Positions 1-10,580 of a stretch of 64,000 nt of DNA are shown one piece after another. The position numbers were made by a program, and so were the translations under genes. Source of the stretch: JBBRHQ01 sp963815645. GTDB lineage: Bacteria > Actinomycetota > Thermoleophilia > Solirubrobacterales > 70-9. Below the pieces are notes generated by a model that did not search any database, had not been told where the DNA came from, and saw nothing but the letters and a program-made list of their open reading frames with translations. The DNA is taken from the NCBI GenBank assembly GCA_963815645.1, contig CAWFHL010000001.1:992001-1056000 (forward strand). Direction: 5' to 3'. Numbering within the stretch: the stretch's first letter is position 1; the number at the start of each line of letters is the position of its first letter.

Positions 1-1
1 G

Positions 2-607
2 GCGGTGACCCTGACCGACGCCCTGCTCGCCTTCCCGATCGCCTTCTTCATGGCGAAGGTGGCGAAGCCGCGGACACGCGGCCTGCTGATCGTCGCCGTG
101 CTGATGCCGCTCTGGTCGTTCTACGTGGTCAAGGTTTACGCCTGGCAGACGATGCTCTCCTCGGGCGGCGTGATCAACTGGGCGCTCGACCCGATCGGCC
201 TCAGCGGTCCCGGCTTCGGCACCACGGCGGTCTGGCTGGTCGAGAGCTACCTCTGGCTTCCCTACATGATCCTGCCGATCTACGCCGGGCTGGAGCGGAT
301 CCCGGACTCGCTGCTCTCCGCCTCGGAGGACCTCGGCGCGGGCCCGGGGACGACCTTCCGCCGGGTGATCCTGCCGATTGCCTTCCCGGCGGTGGTCGCC
401 GGCTCGATCTTCACCTTCTCGCTGACCCTGGGCGACTTCATCGCGCCCTCGCTCGTCTCGCCCGACACCCAGTTCATCGGCAACGTCGTCTACGACAACA
501 TCACCACCAACCTGCCGCTCGCCTCGGCCTTCGCGACGGTCCCGATCGCGGTGATGGTGATCTACCTGCTGATCGCCCGCCGCCTGGGCGCCTTCGAGCA
601 CCTCTGA
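2..607 (+). CDS. ABC transporter permease, PotB type (5' partial)
   Basis: Inner-membrane permease of a spermidine/putrescine-type ABC importer. The frame is open to the left edge, so the N-terminus is missing. The visible 200 residues hold several hydrophobic helices and the EAA loop that contacts the ATPase (SASEDLGAGPGTTFRRVILP). The C-terminus resembles the second PotB at 12952-13809. The TGA stop overlaps an ATG at 607, the usual PotB-PotC arrangement. The specific substrate cannot be read from the permease; polyamine is inferred from the neighbouring amine catabolic genes. Confidence 0.85.
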   Translation, partial: AVTLTDALLAFPIAFFMAKVAKPRTRGLLIVAVLMPLWSFYVVKVYAWQTMLSSGGVINWALDPIGLSGPGFGTTAVWLVESYLWLPYMILPIYAGLERIPDSLLSASEDLGAGPGTTFRRVILPIAFPAVVAGSIFTFSLTLGDFIAPSLVSPDTQFIGNVVYDNITTNLPLASAFATVPIAVMVIYLLIARRLGAFEHL

Positions 608-638
608 TGCGGCTCTCGCGACGCGCGCCAGATTCTGC

Positions 639-1466
639 TTGCGGGTCGGGGTCGGGATCACCCTGGCGTTCATCTACATGCCGCTGCTGGTGATCGCGAT
701 CTACGCCTTCAACGGCGGCAAGACGCTCGAGTGGCCGCTGCCGAGCCTGACGACCCACTGGTTCAGCGTCGCGATCCACGACGAAGGAGCCCAGCAGGCA
801 CTGCTCACCTCGCTGAAGGTCGGGGGGGCGGCGACCGCGATCGCGCTGGTGCTCGGGACGCTCGCCTCGATAGCCGTCGGCCGCCACCGCTTCTTCGGGC
901 GCGAAACGGTCTCCTTCGTGATCATCCTGCCGATCGCCCTGCCGGGGATCGTCACCGGGATCGCCCTCAGCGACACCTTCACCCAGGTCTGGGGGATAAG
1001 CCTCAGCCTGCTGACCGTGATCATCGGCCACGCAACCTTCTGCATCGTTGTCGTCTACAACAACGTCGTCGCCCGCCTGCGGCGCGTCTCGGGCTCGCTC
1101 GAGGAGGCCTCCGCCGATCTCGGCGCCCACACCTGGCAGACCTTCCGCTTCGTCACCCTGCCGAGCATGCAGACGGCGCTGGTCGCCGGGGCCCTGCTCG
1201 CCTTCGCTCTCTCCTTCGATGAGATCATCGTCACCCTGTTCACGATCGGCGCCGGCCAGCAGACCCTGTCGATCTGGATCTACGACAACCTCTTCCGCAC
1301 CACCCAGCCGGCGATCGTCAACGTGGTCGCGATGCTGGCGGTGCTGATCTCGATCGTTCCGGTCTACCTTGCCCACCGCCTCACCCGCGACGAGGGCGGG
1401 GCGGGCGGGCGCGGCGGCGGCGGCGGCGCGATGGAGGCGGAGACCGAAGCCGCCGCGATGGTCTAG
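639..1466 (+). CDS. ABC transporter permease, PotC type
   Basis: Second inner-membrane permease of the polyamine-type importer, pairing with the upstream PotB-like protein. It has about six hydrophobic segments and an EAA loop (EEASADLGAHTWQTFRFVTLP). The C-terminus is Gly/Glu-rich. The open frame allows only a TTG start at 639 with no visible Shine-Dalgarno. An ATG at 607 overlapping the previous stop reads MRLSRRA in a different frame, and the sequence just before 639 in this frame reads RFCL, so a 1-nt loss near 625-630 may have separated the true N-terminus. The TAG stop overlaps the stop of the convergent aldehyde dehydrogenase. Confidence 0.85.
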   Translation: MRVGVGITLAFIYMPLLVIAIYAFNGGKTLEWPLPSLTTHWFSVAIHDEGAQQALLTSLKVGGAATAIALVLGTLASIAVGRHRFFGRETVSFVIILPIALPGIVTGIALSDTFTQVWGISLSLLTVIIGHATFCIVVVYNNVVARLRRVSGSLEEASADLGAHTWQTFRFVTLPSMQTALVAGALLAFALSFDEIIVTLFTIGAGQQTLSIWIYDNLFRTTQPAIVNVVAMLAVLISIVPVYLAHRLTRDEGGAGGRGGGGGAMEAETEAAAMV

Positions 1467-2906
1467 TCGAGGTTGATCATCAGGTGCTTGACCTCGGTGT
1501 AGTCCTCGAGGGAGTACATCGAGAGGTCCTTGCCGTAGCCCGACTCCTTGTAGCCGCCGTGCGGCATCTCGGCGACGATCGGGATGTGGTCGTTGACCCA
1601 GACGCAGCCGAAGCGCAGGGCGTTGGCGACCCGCATGGCGCGGCCGACGTCGCGGGTCCAGACCGAGGAGGCGAGGCCGTAGCGGGTCCCGTTCGCCCAC
1701 TCGATCGCCTTGGCCTCGTCGGTGAACGGCTGCACGGTGATCACCGGCCCGAATATCTCGTCCTGGATCATCTCGTCGGACTGCTCGAGCCCGGCGACGA
1801 CCGCCGGCTCGAGGTAGTAGCCGGGCAGGTCGGGCTGGCCTCCGCCGGTGACGATCTCGGCGCCCTCGGGCTTGCGCTCGAGGAAGCCCTCGACCCGCTC
1901 GCGCTGGCGCTCTGAGTTGACGGGGCCCAGAGTCGTGTCGGCATCCAGGGTGTCGCCGAGCACCTGGGCCTTGGCCTGCTCGGCGAGACCGCTGACCACG
2001 TCGTCGTAGACGCCGGAAGAGGCCAGCACCCGGGTCGCCGCGGTGCAGTCCTGGCCGGCGTTGTAGTAGCCGGTGCCGGCGATCGTCTCCATCGCGGTCT
2101 CCATCTCGACGTCGTCGAAGACGACCACCGGCGCCTTGCCGCCGAGCTCGAGGTGGACCCGCTTCAGGGTCTCCGCGGCGGCGGCCGCGATCCACTTCCC
2201 GGTCGGCGGCGAGCCGGTCAGCGAGACCAGGCCGACGTCGGGATGCTTGACCAGCTCCGAGCCGGCCGGCTCGCCGTGGCCGCCGATCACGTTGAAGACG
2301 CCCGCCGGGAGGATCTCCGAGCACCACTCGGCCAGCTTCAGGGTCGTGATCGGGGTCGTCTCGGCCGGCTTCAGGACGATCGTGTTGCCCGTCGCCAGCG
2401 CCGGGCCGATCTTCCAGATCGCCATCATCAGCGGGTAGTTCCAGGGGGTGATCTGCCCGACCACGCCGATCGGCTCGCGGCGGATCATCGAGGTGTGGCC
2501 CTCCATGTACTCGCCCGTCGCCTTGCCCTCCATGCAGCGCGCGGCGCCGGCGAAGAAGCGCAGCTGATCCGACATCGCCGGGACCTCGTCCTCGAACATC
2601 GCCTGGCGCGGCTTGCCGGCGTCGGCAGCCTCGAGGTCGGAGATCTCATCCGCCTTCTCCTCGATCAGGTCGGCGATCGCCAGCAGCGCAGCCGCCCGCT
2701 CGGCGGGGGTGGTGACGCCCCAGCGTCTCGAACGCCTTCTTCGCCGCCGCCACGGCGCGGTCGACGTCCTCCTTGGTGGAGAGCGGCGCCTCGGCGATCA
2801 CCTCTCCGGTCGCCGGATTGATCACCTCCTCGGTCTGCCCGTCGGCCGGGTCCGCCGACTCCCCGTCGATGAAGTTCTTCAGCTTGGTCTTGGTTGCCGT
2901 GGCCAT
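1463..2906 (-). CDS. patD: gamma-aminobutyraldehyde dehydrogenase (PatD-like), frameshifted
   Basis: NAD-dependent aldehyde dehydrogenase, best fitting oxidation of 4-aminobutyraldehyde to GABA. The catalytic cysteine lies in YNAGQDCTAATRV; the Asp before Cys is what I recall for the PatD/YdcW subgroup. HLELGGKAPV supplies the general base Glu. The start is ATG at 2906 after a strong GGAGGA site (MATATKTKLKNF). The reading frame breaks once, near 2716-2727, where one extra base separates ...KKAFET from the expected ...AERAAALLAIADL; the total length of 1444 nt is 3n+1. Downstream the gene is open for 378 codons. It is last in the minus-strand operon after pucR, the saccharopine-dehydrogenase-like gene and ald. 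Either a sequencing/assembly indel or a recent pseudogene. Confidence 0.8.
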
Positions 2907-2947
2907 CGCCCTCCTCCGTTCAGTGAGCAGCTGCTCAGCGTCAGCCT

Positions 2948-4084
<1,137 letters not shown>

Positions 4085-4088
<4 letters not shown>

Positions 4089-5173
4089 CCGACGCTCTCC
4101 TCCTTGACGTCCAATTGGAAGCGACAACCGCGTGTCTCCAGCTCGGCGAACATCTCCTCGGGGTCGAGGCAGCGCTCCGGGGACAGCGCGCCTCGGGCGT
4201 CGACCCGGCCGCGGGCGATCAGCCGCACCGCGGCCGCCGCCGGCGAAGCGGTGGAGACGATCCCGCCGCCCATGCCCCATTCGGAGTGGGGCGGCGTCAC
4301 CGAGCGCATTCTCACCGTGCGGCCACCGCCGGCGGCGTCGATGATGTGGACAGAGACGGTCTCAGGTGACTGGCGCCCCGCCTCGCGCCCCGCTTCACGC
4401 ACCTGATCGGGCTCCGCGCCGGCCAGCTCGCGAAGCCTCTCCAAGAGGGGCGGCGAGAGCGAGAGCCTGAAGCTGCACTCCCCGCAGCCAAAGCTCTCAC
4501 CGAAGGTGCGAAGCTCGGAGTGGAGGGTGTAGATCGTCCCCGCGACGCCGATCTGCTCGCCGAATTCGACCTCGCCACCGTCACTGAGAGGCTCGACCTC
4601 GGCCGGCTCGCCGTCGCGCAGCACCACCGGCGGCAGGGTGAGCTCGTCGATCAGCGTCTCGAGCGCGTAGGGGAGGCCCAGGCCCGGGGGCGGATCGAGA
4701 TCGCGACTCGCTGCGGATACGTCGATCGATTCGACCGCTTCGAGCTCGGTGACCGCCCGCGCCGCCATCAGGTTGGTCTTGCCGGGACTCGATCCGATCC
4801 CGAGGACGGCCAGCAGGTCTGCGGCCTCGAAGCGCTCGGTCATCCCCAACTGCTCGCCGGTCAGGTGGTAGAGGCCGCCGAGGTCGAGGTAGTGGCATCC
4901 GGCCTCGAGGCATGCCCGCATCGCGTCGAGGTTGATCCGGTAGCTGGCCGAGTTGATCAGGGCGTCGCAATCCGAGATCTCCCCGGCGAGCCCGGCGCGC
5001 GCGTCGGCTTCGCGGGCGCTCGCCCTGCCGCCGCCGTGCTCGGCGGCAACCTGCTCAGCGATCTCCCCCCGCAGGTCGAGCAGCAGGATAGAGTCGACCT
5101 CCTCGGATTCGGCGAGATCCCGGACGATCGCCGGAGCGATCGTCCCAGCCGCGCCCAGAACCGCGACCTTCAC
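4085..5173 (-). CDS. saccharopine dehydrogenase-like NAD(P)-dependent oxidoreductase
   Basis: Rossmann enzyme of the saccharopine dehydrogenase / carboxynorspermidine dehydrogenase superfamily, 362 residues. The N-terminal motif VAVLGAAGTIAPAIVRDLAE is the dinucleotide fold; LINSASYRINLDAMRACLEA and GCHYLDLGGLY are typical of the family. The start is GTG at 5173, overlapping the pucR stop (GTGA), rather than a longer frame inside pucR. The stop overlaps the ald start. Lysine or polyamine-related metabolism is suggested by the neighbours; the exact substrate is not readable. Confidence 0.75.
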
Positions 5174-6726
5174 GCGACCAGCTCCCTCGCCCGCAGCGCC
5201 AGCCAGAACTCGATCCGGTCGTGTGCGGTCGAGAGGTCGCGGCCGGTCAGCTCCTCGACCTTGCGCATCCGGTAGCGCAGCGTATGCCGATGGCAGTAGA
5301 CCTCCCGGGCCGCCCGCTCCCACTGCCCGTTCTGCTCGATGAAGGCCTCCAGCGAGCGCAGCAGCTCGCCGCCGTACTCTGCGTCGCCGTCGTCGATCGG
5401 TCCGAGCACGGTCTGGCAGTACAGCTTCAGCGCCTCGTCGTCGGAGACCGAGAGCAGCAGGGTGAAGGCGCCCAGGTCGCGCCAGGACGCCACCTCGGGA
5501 GACTCGCCGTTGTCGAGCGCGGTGGCCTCGAGCGCGCAGCGCGCCTCGTGGAAGGAGCGGCGAAGCGCCTCCGGGCCGGCCGGCCGGCTGGTCGCCGCCC
5601 GCACCGCGCCCCGATCCTCGGCGAGGGCCGCCCGGGCCGCCGCCGCAACCTCGATCGGGTCACAATCGGAAGCGTCGATCAGCGCACAGAGAAGCTCCCT
5701 GCCCTGGCTGGCGTGGGGGGCGACTATCGCAGCGCAGCCGGCCGAGCTCAGGGCAGCCTCCAGCGCGGGCTCGGCCGCCGAGGGGTCATCGAGGGAGAAG
5801 ACCAGCACCGCTGCGGTGGAGCCAATCCCGAACGGCTCCAGGCGGCGCTTCAGCTCGGCTTCCTCGAGGCGCCCCGAGAGCGCTGCCGCCAGAACGTCGC
5901 CGGCGAGCCGCCGCTCGGTCTCTCGGGCGACCCCGCGGCGCATCAGCTCGAGGGCGACGACGGCCACCGCCTGCTGGAGGATCATCTGCTCGAAGTCGCC
6001 GAGCCCGCCGGAGTCCCGGACGATCGCGACCCAGGCCTGCGGGGCACCGCCGCCGGGCGAGATGACCGGATGCGCCAGCGCTCGCCCCGCGACCGCAGGA
6101 TGCGAGGGATTGAACGGGTGGCCGTCGCCGAGATGGGCGAGGGCCTCGGCGCGGATCTCCTCCACTGCCTCCTCGGGCAGCTCGCGGCGGAAGCCCCTGC
6201 CGGCCAGTGGCTCGCCGCGGCCATCGAGGATGCTGACCGTGCCGCCGACTGCGGAGGAGATCGTCGCCGCGATCTCCTCGAGGCCACGCTCCTCGAGGAC
6301 CATCCGCTCGAGCCGGCGCTGCACCGCGATCCCACGCTGCAGCACCTCGTACTGCTCGTTGACCAGGCGCGAGAAGGCCTTCTCGGTGATCGCGATGAAC
6401 GGCATCGAGTAGGGCACCTCGAACAGCGGGAACTCCTGCTTGCGGGCCTCGTCAACCAGAGCCTTAGGCAGCTTGCGGTGGCTGAAGCCGGTGCCGAAGC
6501 CGAGCGCCGCCAGGTTGTGGCGGACGAGCAGCTTGATGTAGGCACGCTGCTCGGCTGCGCTGCCCAGGGGAATCCCGGTACTCAGCATCAGCTCCCCGCC
6601 GGAGAGCCACGGGGTCGGATCCTCCAGCTCCGAGATGTGGACCCAGCGCACCGGGCTCTCCGCCCCCGACTCGCCCGCAGCCAGCTCCAGCCCCAGCTCG
6701 TCCAGGAGGCCGTTGACCGTGAGCAT
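5170..6726 (-). CDS. PucR family transcriptional regulator
   Basis: Transcription factor of 518 residues with the PucR layout: an N-terminal purine-catabolism-regulator domain (MLTVNGLLDELGLELAAG, then SELEDPTPWLSGGELMLSTG), a central GGDEF-like region and a C-terminal PucR helix-turn-helix (QNGQWERAAREVYCHRHTLR, then YRMRKVEELTGRDL). It is first of a three-gene overlapping run (pucR, saccharopine-dehydrogenase-like, ald) followed by patD, and lies 32 bp after the aminotransferase gene, so it probably controls this amine catabolic operon. The effector is unknown. Confidence 0.88.
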   Translation of the reverse strand: MLTVNGLLDELGLELAAGESGAESPVRWVHISELEDPTPWLSGGELMLSTGIPLGSAAEQRAYIKLLVRHNLAALGFGTGFSHRKLPKALVDEARKQEFPLFEVPYSMPFIAITEKAFSRLVNEQYEVLQRGIAVQRRLERMVLEERGLEEIAATISSAVGGTVSILDGRGEPLAGRGFRRELPEEAVEEIRAEALAHLGDGHPFNPSHPAVAGRALAHPVISPGGGAPQAWVAIVRDSGGLGDFEQMILQQAVAVVALELMRRGVARETERRLAGDVLAAALSGRLEEAELKRRLEPFGIGSTAAVLVFSLDDPSAAEPALEAALSSAGCAAIVAPHASQGRELLCALIDASDCDPIEVAAAARAALAEDRGAVRAATSRPAGPEALRRSFHEARCALEATALDNGESPEVASWRDLGAFTLLLSVSDDEALKLYCQTVLGPIDDGDAEYGGELLRSLEAFIEQNGQWERAAREVYCHRHTLRYRMRKVEELTGRDLSTAHDRIEFWLALRARELVA

Positions 6727-6758
6727 CGGTTTCTCCGGCTCCTCCGGGTTCCGGCCCG

Positions 6759-8138
6759 TTAGATCCGCTTCGATGCTGCGGTCAGCACCTTGCGCAGGAC
6801 CTCACCGATCTCCTCGAACTGCTCGGTGTCGGCGATCAGCGGCGGCGCCAGCTGGATCACCGGGTCGCCGCGGTCGTCGGAGCGACAGATCAGCCCGTTG
6901 CCGTAGAGCTCACCGGAGAGGAAGCCGCGCAACAGCTCCTCGCTCTCATCGTCGTTGAAGCTCTCCTTGGTGTCCTGGTCCTTGACCAGCTCGATCGCCT
7001 GGAAGTAGCCGGCGCCGCGGACGTCGCCGACGATCGGGATGTCGCGCAAGCTCTCCAGCATCGCCCGGAACTCGCCCTCCTTGGCGAGGACGTGGCCGCA
7101 GAGGTCCTCGCGCTCGAAGATGTCGAGGTTCGCCATCGCCATCGCCGCCGCCACCGGGTGCCCGGCGAAGGTGAAACCGTGGGCGAAGGAGGTGTTGCCC
7201 TCCTGGAAGGGCTCGGCGATCTCGTCGGAGGCGATCAGCGCCCCCATCGGGGCGTAGGCCGAGGTCAGCGCCTTCGCGGTGGTGATGATGTCGGGCTGGT
7301 AGTTGAAGCGCTCTGAGCCAAAGTAGTGCCCGAGGCGCCCCCAGGAGCAGATCACCTCGTCGGAGATCAGCAGCACGTCGTAGCGGTCGCAGATCTCCCG
7401 CACGTGCTGGAAGTAGCCGTCCGGCGGGACGAAGCAGCCGCCCGCGTTCTGCACCGGCTCGAGGATCACCGCGGCGACCGTCTCCGGCCCCTCGAAGACG
7501 ATCCGCTCCTCGATCGCGGTCGAAGCCCAGAGCGGGTGGCGGTCGACGGGCCAGCGGTAGACGTTGGTGTTGGGGACGTGGCAGCCGCCCGGGGTGAGAG
7601 GCTCGAACTGCGAGCGCAGGCTGGTGATCCCGGTCGCCGAGAGCGCCCCGAGCGAGGTGCCGTGGTAGGCGATCTCGCGGGCGATCACCTTGGTCTTCTG
7701 GCCGTTGCCCCGCAGGCGGTGATAGTTGCGGACCAGCTTCAGCGCCGACTCGACCGCCTCCGAGCCGCCCGAGGTGAAGAAGACGCGGTTCAGGTCGCCG
7801 GGGGTCAGGGTGGCGATCCGCGCCGCCAGCTCGATCGCCCGCGGATGGGCGTAGCTCCAGAGAACGTAGAAGTCGAGCTCCTCCACCTGGCGGGCGGCAG
7901 CCTCGCCGATTTCGCTGCGGCCGTGGCCGGCGTTGACGCAGAACAGCGCCGAGAGCCCGTCGAGGTAGCGCTTGCCGTGCTCGTCGTAGACGTAGCAGCC
8001 CTCGCCGCGGACGATCACCGGGATCTCGTGGTCCGGCGTGTAGCTGCCCATCCGTGAGAAGTGCATCCACAGGTGCCTTCTCGCCAGCTCCTGCAGGCTG
8101 CTCTCGGTCTGAGCCTTCTTCTGCTGCGCTATGGCCAT
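6759..8138 (-). CDS. class III PLP aminotransferase, putrescine/omega-amine:pyruvate type
   Basis: Cytosolic PLP enzyme of 459 residues that moves the terminal amino group of an amine or omega-amino acid to a keto acid. Visible motifs: FTSGGSEAVESALKL (phosphate contact), AYHGTSLGALSATG, LLISDEVICSWGR with PLP-contacting Asp260, and ITTAKALTSAYAPMG with Schiff-base Lys289. The start MAIAQQKKAQ has GGCC-rich upstream DNA and a GAGCGAGATGG leader. Together with ald and patD downstream it fits a SpuC-like putrescine:pyruvate route, but beta-alanine or GABA transaminases belong to the same family. Confidence 0.85.
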   Translation of the reverse strand: MAIAQQKKAQTESSLQELARRHLWMHFSRMGSYTPDHEIPVIVRGEGCYVYDEHGKRYLDGLSALFCVNAGHGRSEIGEAAARQVEELDFYVLWSYAHPRAIELAARIATLTPGDLNRVFFTSGGSEAVESALKLVRNYHRLRGNGQKTKVIAREIAYHGTSLGALSATGITSLRSQFEPLTPGGCHVPNTNVYRWPVDRHPLWASTAIEERIVFEGPETVAAVILEPVQNAGGCFVPPDGYFQHVREICDRYDVLLISDEVICSWGRLGHYFGSERFNYQPDIITTAKALTSAYAPMGALIASDEIAEPFQEGNTSFAHGFTFAGHPVAAAMAMANLDIFEREDLCGHVLAKEGEFRAMLESLRDIPIVGDVRGAGYFQAIELVKDQDTKESFNDDESEELLRGFLSGELYGNGLICRSDDRGDPVIQLAPPLIADTEQFEEIGEVLRKVLTAASKRI

Positions 8139-8369
8139 CTCGCTCTCCGTCCCGCTCAGTGGGTTGCTTCGACTATCTGGATAACGCTAGTGCCGAAACG
8201 TCGCGCTTGCAAGTAATTTTCGGGTCAAGCCCGGAGGCGCAGACTTATACGAAATGTACAAGGCGGCGGTGCCACCTTTTACACCGGCAACTTGCGAATC
8301 GATCCGGCGGCGCATAGGTTCGGCCCAGTCGCCGCCGGAAGGGCAGCGGGACTTGCAAGGAGGAGATGG
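8139..8369 (+). promoter_or_regulatory. divergent promoter region with two CTTGCAAG palindromes
   Basis: This 231-bp gap separates the minus-strand aminotransferase operon from the plus-strand APC permease. It is clearly richer in A/T around 8206-8260 than its flanks. The same 8-bp perfect palindrome CTTGCAAG occurs at 8206-8213 and 8352-8359, the second merging into the AAGGAGG ribosome site of the permease. They are candidate half-operators for the PucR protein encoded in the operon; this is inference. Confidence 0.45.
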
Positions 8370-10160
8370 ATGGAGAGCGGTTCCGTAGCCGACCCGGCAC
8401 CCGCCGCGGCTGTCGCCAGCGAGGGTGACAAGGGGCTGAAGTCCGGGGCGCTGGGCTTCCTCTCCAACGTCGTCATCGGGGTCGCCTCGACCGCCCCCGG
8501 CTACAGCCTCGCCGCCGTCCTCGGGTTCGTCGCGATCGAGGTCGGCTTCCAGTCGCCGGCAATCCTCTGGCTCGCCTTCGTGCCGATGCTGTTCATCTCG
8601 GCGGCCTACTACTACATGAATCGGGCCGACCCCGATTGCGGCACCTCGTTTACCTGGGTGACCTCGACGATCGGCCCGCGGACGGGTTGGCTCACCGGCT
8701 GGGCGATCGTCATGGCCGACCTCTTCGTGATGGCCAACCTCTCGCAGATCGCCGGCCTCTACACCTTCCTCCTGGTCGGCTGGCAGTCGGCCGCCGACTC
8801 CGTCTTCGCGGTAACCGTCGTCGGGGTGCTCTGGATCGCGGTGATGACCTGGATCTGCGTCGTCGGGATCGAGCTCTCGGCGAGGACCCAGTTCTTCCTG
8901 CTCGCCGCGGAGGTCCTCGCCCTCGGGCTGTTCTCGGTAGTCGCCCTGGTCAAGGTCTATGCGACCGACGTAACCGGATCGGTGCTGCCGTCACTCTCCT
9001 GGTTTAACCCGCTTGACATCAGCAGCGGCAGCGCTCTGGCGGCGGGCCTCATCTTGGGGATATTCATCTACTGGGGCTGGGACTCGACTGTCACAGTCAA
9101 CGAGGAGAGCGAGAACTCAGCCGAGACTCCCGGCCGGGCTGCGGTGATGAGCACGGTCATCCTGGTGCTGATCTACCTCGTCGTAGCCGTCGCCGCCCAG
9201 GCCTACGGCGGCCTCGGCCCGCTGAAGCAGAACCCCGATGACGTGCTCAGCGCCCTCAGCAGCAATGTCTTCGGCTCGCCGCTCGACAAGATCCTGATCA
9301 TCGCCGTGCTCACCTCCGCCTCGGCATCGACCCAGACGACGATCCTGCCCACTTCACGAACGGCCCTGTCGATGGCGTTCGCGAAAGCCATACCGGATCG
9401 CTTCGGCCACGTCCACAAGCGCTTCCAGACCCCGGACACGGCGACGATCTGGTTCGGCGTCGGCTCCATCATCTGGTACGTCGGCCTGACGATCATCAGC
9501 GAGAACATCCTCTTCGACTCGATCGCGGCCTTGGGCCTGATGATCGCCTTCTACTACGCGCTGACCGGGTTCGCAGCGCCGATCTACTACCGGCGGGAGC
9601 TGTTCAGCAGCCCGGCGGCGACCCGTACGGCTGGGTTCGGAGTGCTCGGCGGCCTGGCGCTGCTCGGCTTCGGCTTCTTCGTCGCCGATGTCTGGTCCGC
9701 GCAGGGCAACGCCTGGACGGCTCTGTTCGACAAAGCGAGCTTCGCCAACCTGATCGCCACGGTGTGCGCCTGGGTCGGCACGGCGGGGCTGATCATCGGC
9801 ACGGGCGTGGCCTTTATCCGCAGCCGATCGACCAAGAACCTGATCCTTGTAGCCGCCGCCGGGACGATCGGCGGGGTGGTCCTCACCTGGGCCTTCTTCA
9901 AGAGCGCGATCGACCTCTCCGATCCCGCCAACTCGGAGTCGGGTGACTCCTGGTTCGGATTGGGCCCGCCGTTCGTGATCGGGATCGGCTCGCTGCTGGT
10001 CGGAGTGCTGCTGATGCTGGTCCGCGAGCGCACCCACCCGGAGTTCTTCAAGCGCAAGTGGAAGACGGCGCCGCCGGGGTCGCTCGACCCGCGGACCCCC
10101 ACCCCGGGCGCAGAGCCGTCGTTCGCCGGGGACGAAACGGCCGGGGGAGGTCCCGCCTAG
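8370..10160 (+). CDS. APC family amino acid/amine permease
   Basis: Cytoplasmic-membrane permease of 596 residues with about twelve to fourteen hydrophobic segments. The first helix carries an APC-like unwound glycine region (VVIGVASTAPGYSLAAVLGF). It has a long cytoplasmic C-tail rich in Pro. ATG 8370 (MESGSVADPA) is chosen because AAGGAGG lies 6 bp before it; a longer in-frame extension to 8292 has no such site. It is followed without a gap by a UspA gene, a pairing often seen with APC transporters. Substrate is likely an amino acid or polyamine given the surrounding genes. Confidence 0.88.
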   Translation: MESGSVADPAPAAAVASEGDKGLKSGALGFLSNVVIGVASTAPGYSLAAVLGFVAIEVGFQSPAILWLAFVPMLFISAAYYYMNRADPDCGTSFTWVTSTIGPRTGWLTGWAIVMADLFVMANLSQIAGLYTFLLVGWQSAADSVFAVTVVGVLWIAVMTWICVVGIELSARTQFFLLAAEVLALGLFSVVALVKVYATDVTGSVLPSLSWFNPLDISSGSALAAGLILGIFIYWGWDSTVTVNEESENSAETPGRAAVMSTVILVLIYLVVAVAAQAYGGLGPLKQNPDDVLSALSSNVFGSPLDKILIIAVLTSASASTQTTILPTSRTALSMAFAKAIPDRFGHVHKRFQTPDTATIWFGVGSIIWYVGLTIISENILFDSIAALGLMIAFYYALTGFAAPIYYRRELFSSPAATRTAGFGVLGGLALLGFGFFVADVWSAQGNAWTALFDKASFANLIATVCAWVGTAGLIIGTGVAFIRSRSTKNLILVAAAGTIGGVVLTWAFFKSAIDLSDPANSESGDSWFGLGPPFVIGIGSLLVGVLLMLVRERTHPEFFKRKWKTAPPGSLDPRTPTPGAEPSFAGDETAGGGPA

Positions 10161-10580
10161 ATGGCCGGCGAGATCGTCGTCGGCTACGACGGCACCGAGT
10201 GCTCGGAGGCCGCGCTCGACGTCGGCATCGAGATCGCCACGGACCTGGCCTCAAAGCTGGTCGTCCTCTACGCCTACGACCCCGCCCGGATCGGGGGCGA
10301 GGTTCGGGACCTCGACAAGGCGCTCGAAGCCAGGGGCCGCGAGGTCACCGCCGGGGCTCTGGAGAAGGCGAGCGCCGCCGGGGTCGAGGTCGAGGCCGAG
10401 ATCGCCAAGCAGAAGCCCTCGGTCGCCCTCTCCGCGCTGGCTTCGAAGCTGGGCGCCAGGTTCATCGTCCTCGGCAGCTACGGCGAGCGGCCGGTCACCG
10501 GCGTCATCCTCGGGGCGACCCCGCACAAACTGCTCCACATCGCGGAGGTACCTGTAATAGTTGTTCCGGTAAGAGAGTGA
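10161..10580 (+). CDS. universal stress protein, UspA family
   Basis: Small cytosolic nucleotide-binding protein, 139 residues. It begins with a beta strand and acidic turn (IVVGYDGTECSEAALDV) and ends with the ATP-binding signature G-S-Y-G then nine residues then G-A-T-P (LGSYGERPVTGVILGATPHK), so it is probably of the ATP-binding UspA class. It starts directly at the end of the APC permease and its stop overlaps the potA GTG start (GTGA), so it is cotranscribed with transport genes and may modulate them. Confidence 0.9.
   Translation: MAGEIVVGYDGTECSEAALDVGIEIATDLASKLVVLYAYDPARIGGEVRDLDKALEARGREVTAGALEKASAAGVEVEAEIAKQKPSVALSALASKLGARFIVLGSYGERPVTGVILGATPHKLLHIAEVPVIVVPVRE

Noticed and set aside
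501..2327. 608-codon minus-strand open frame across potC and patD
   Set aside because: Arg/Asp-rich composition typical of a shadow frame in high-GC DNA; the real genes on both strands have full motifs.
5221..6762. 513-codon plus-strand open frame
   Set aside because: Shadow of pucR; no recognisable domain.
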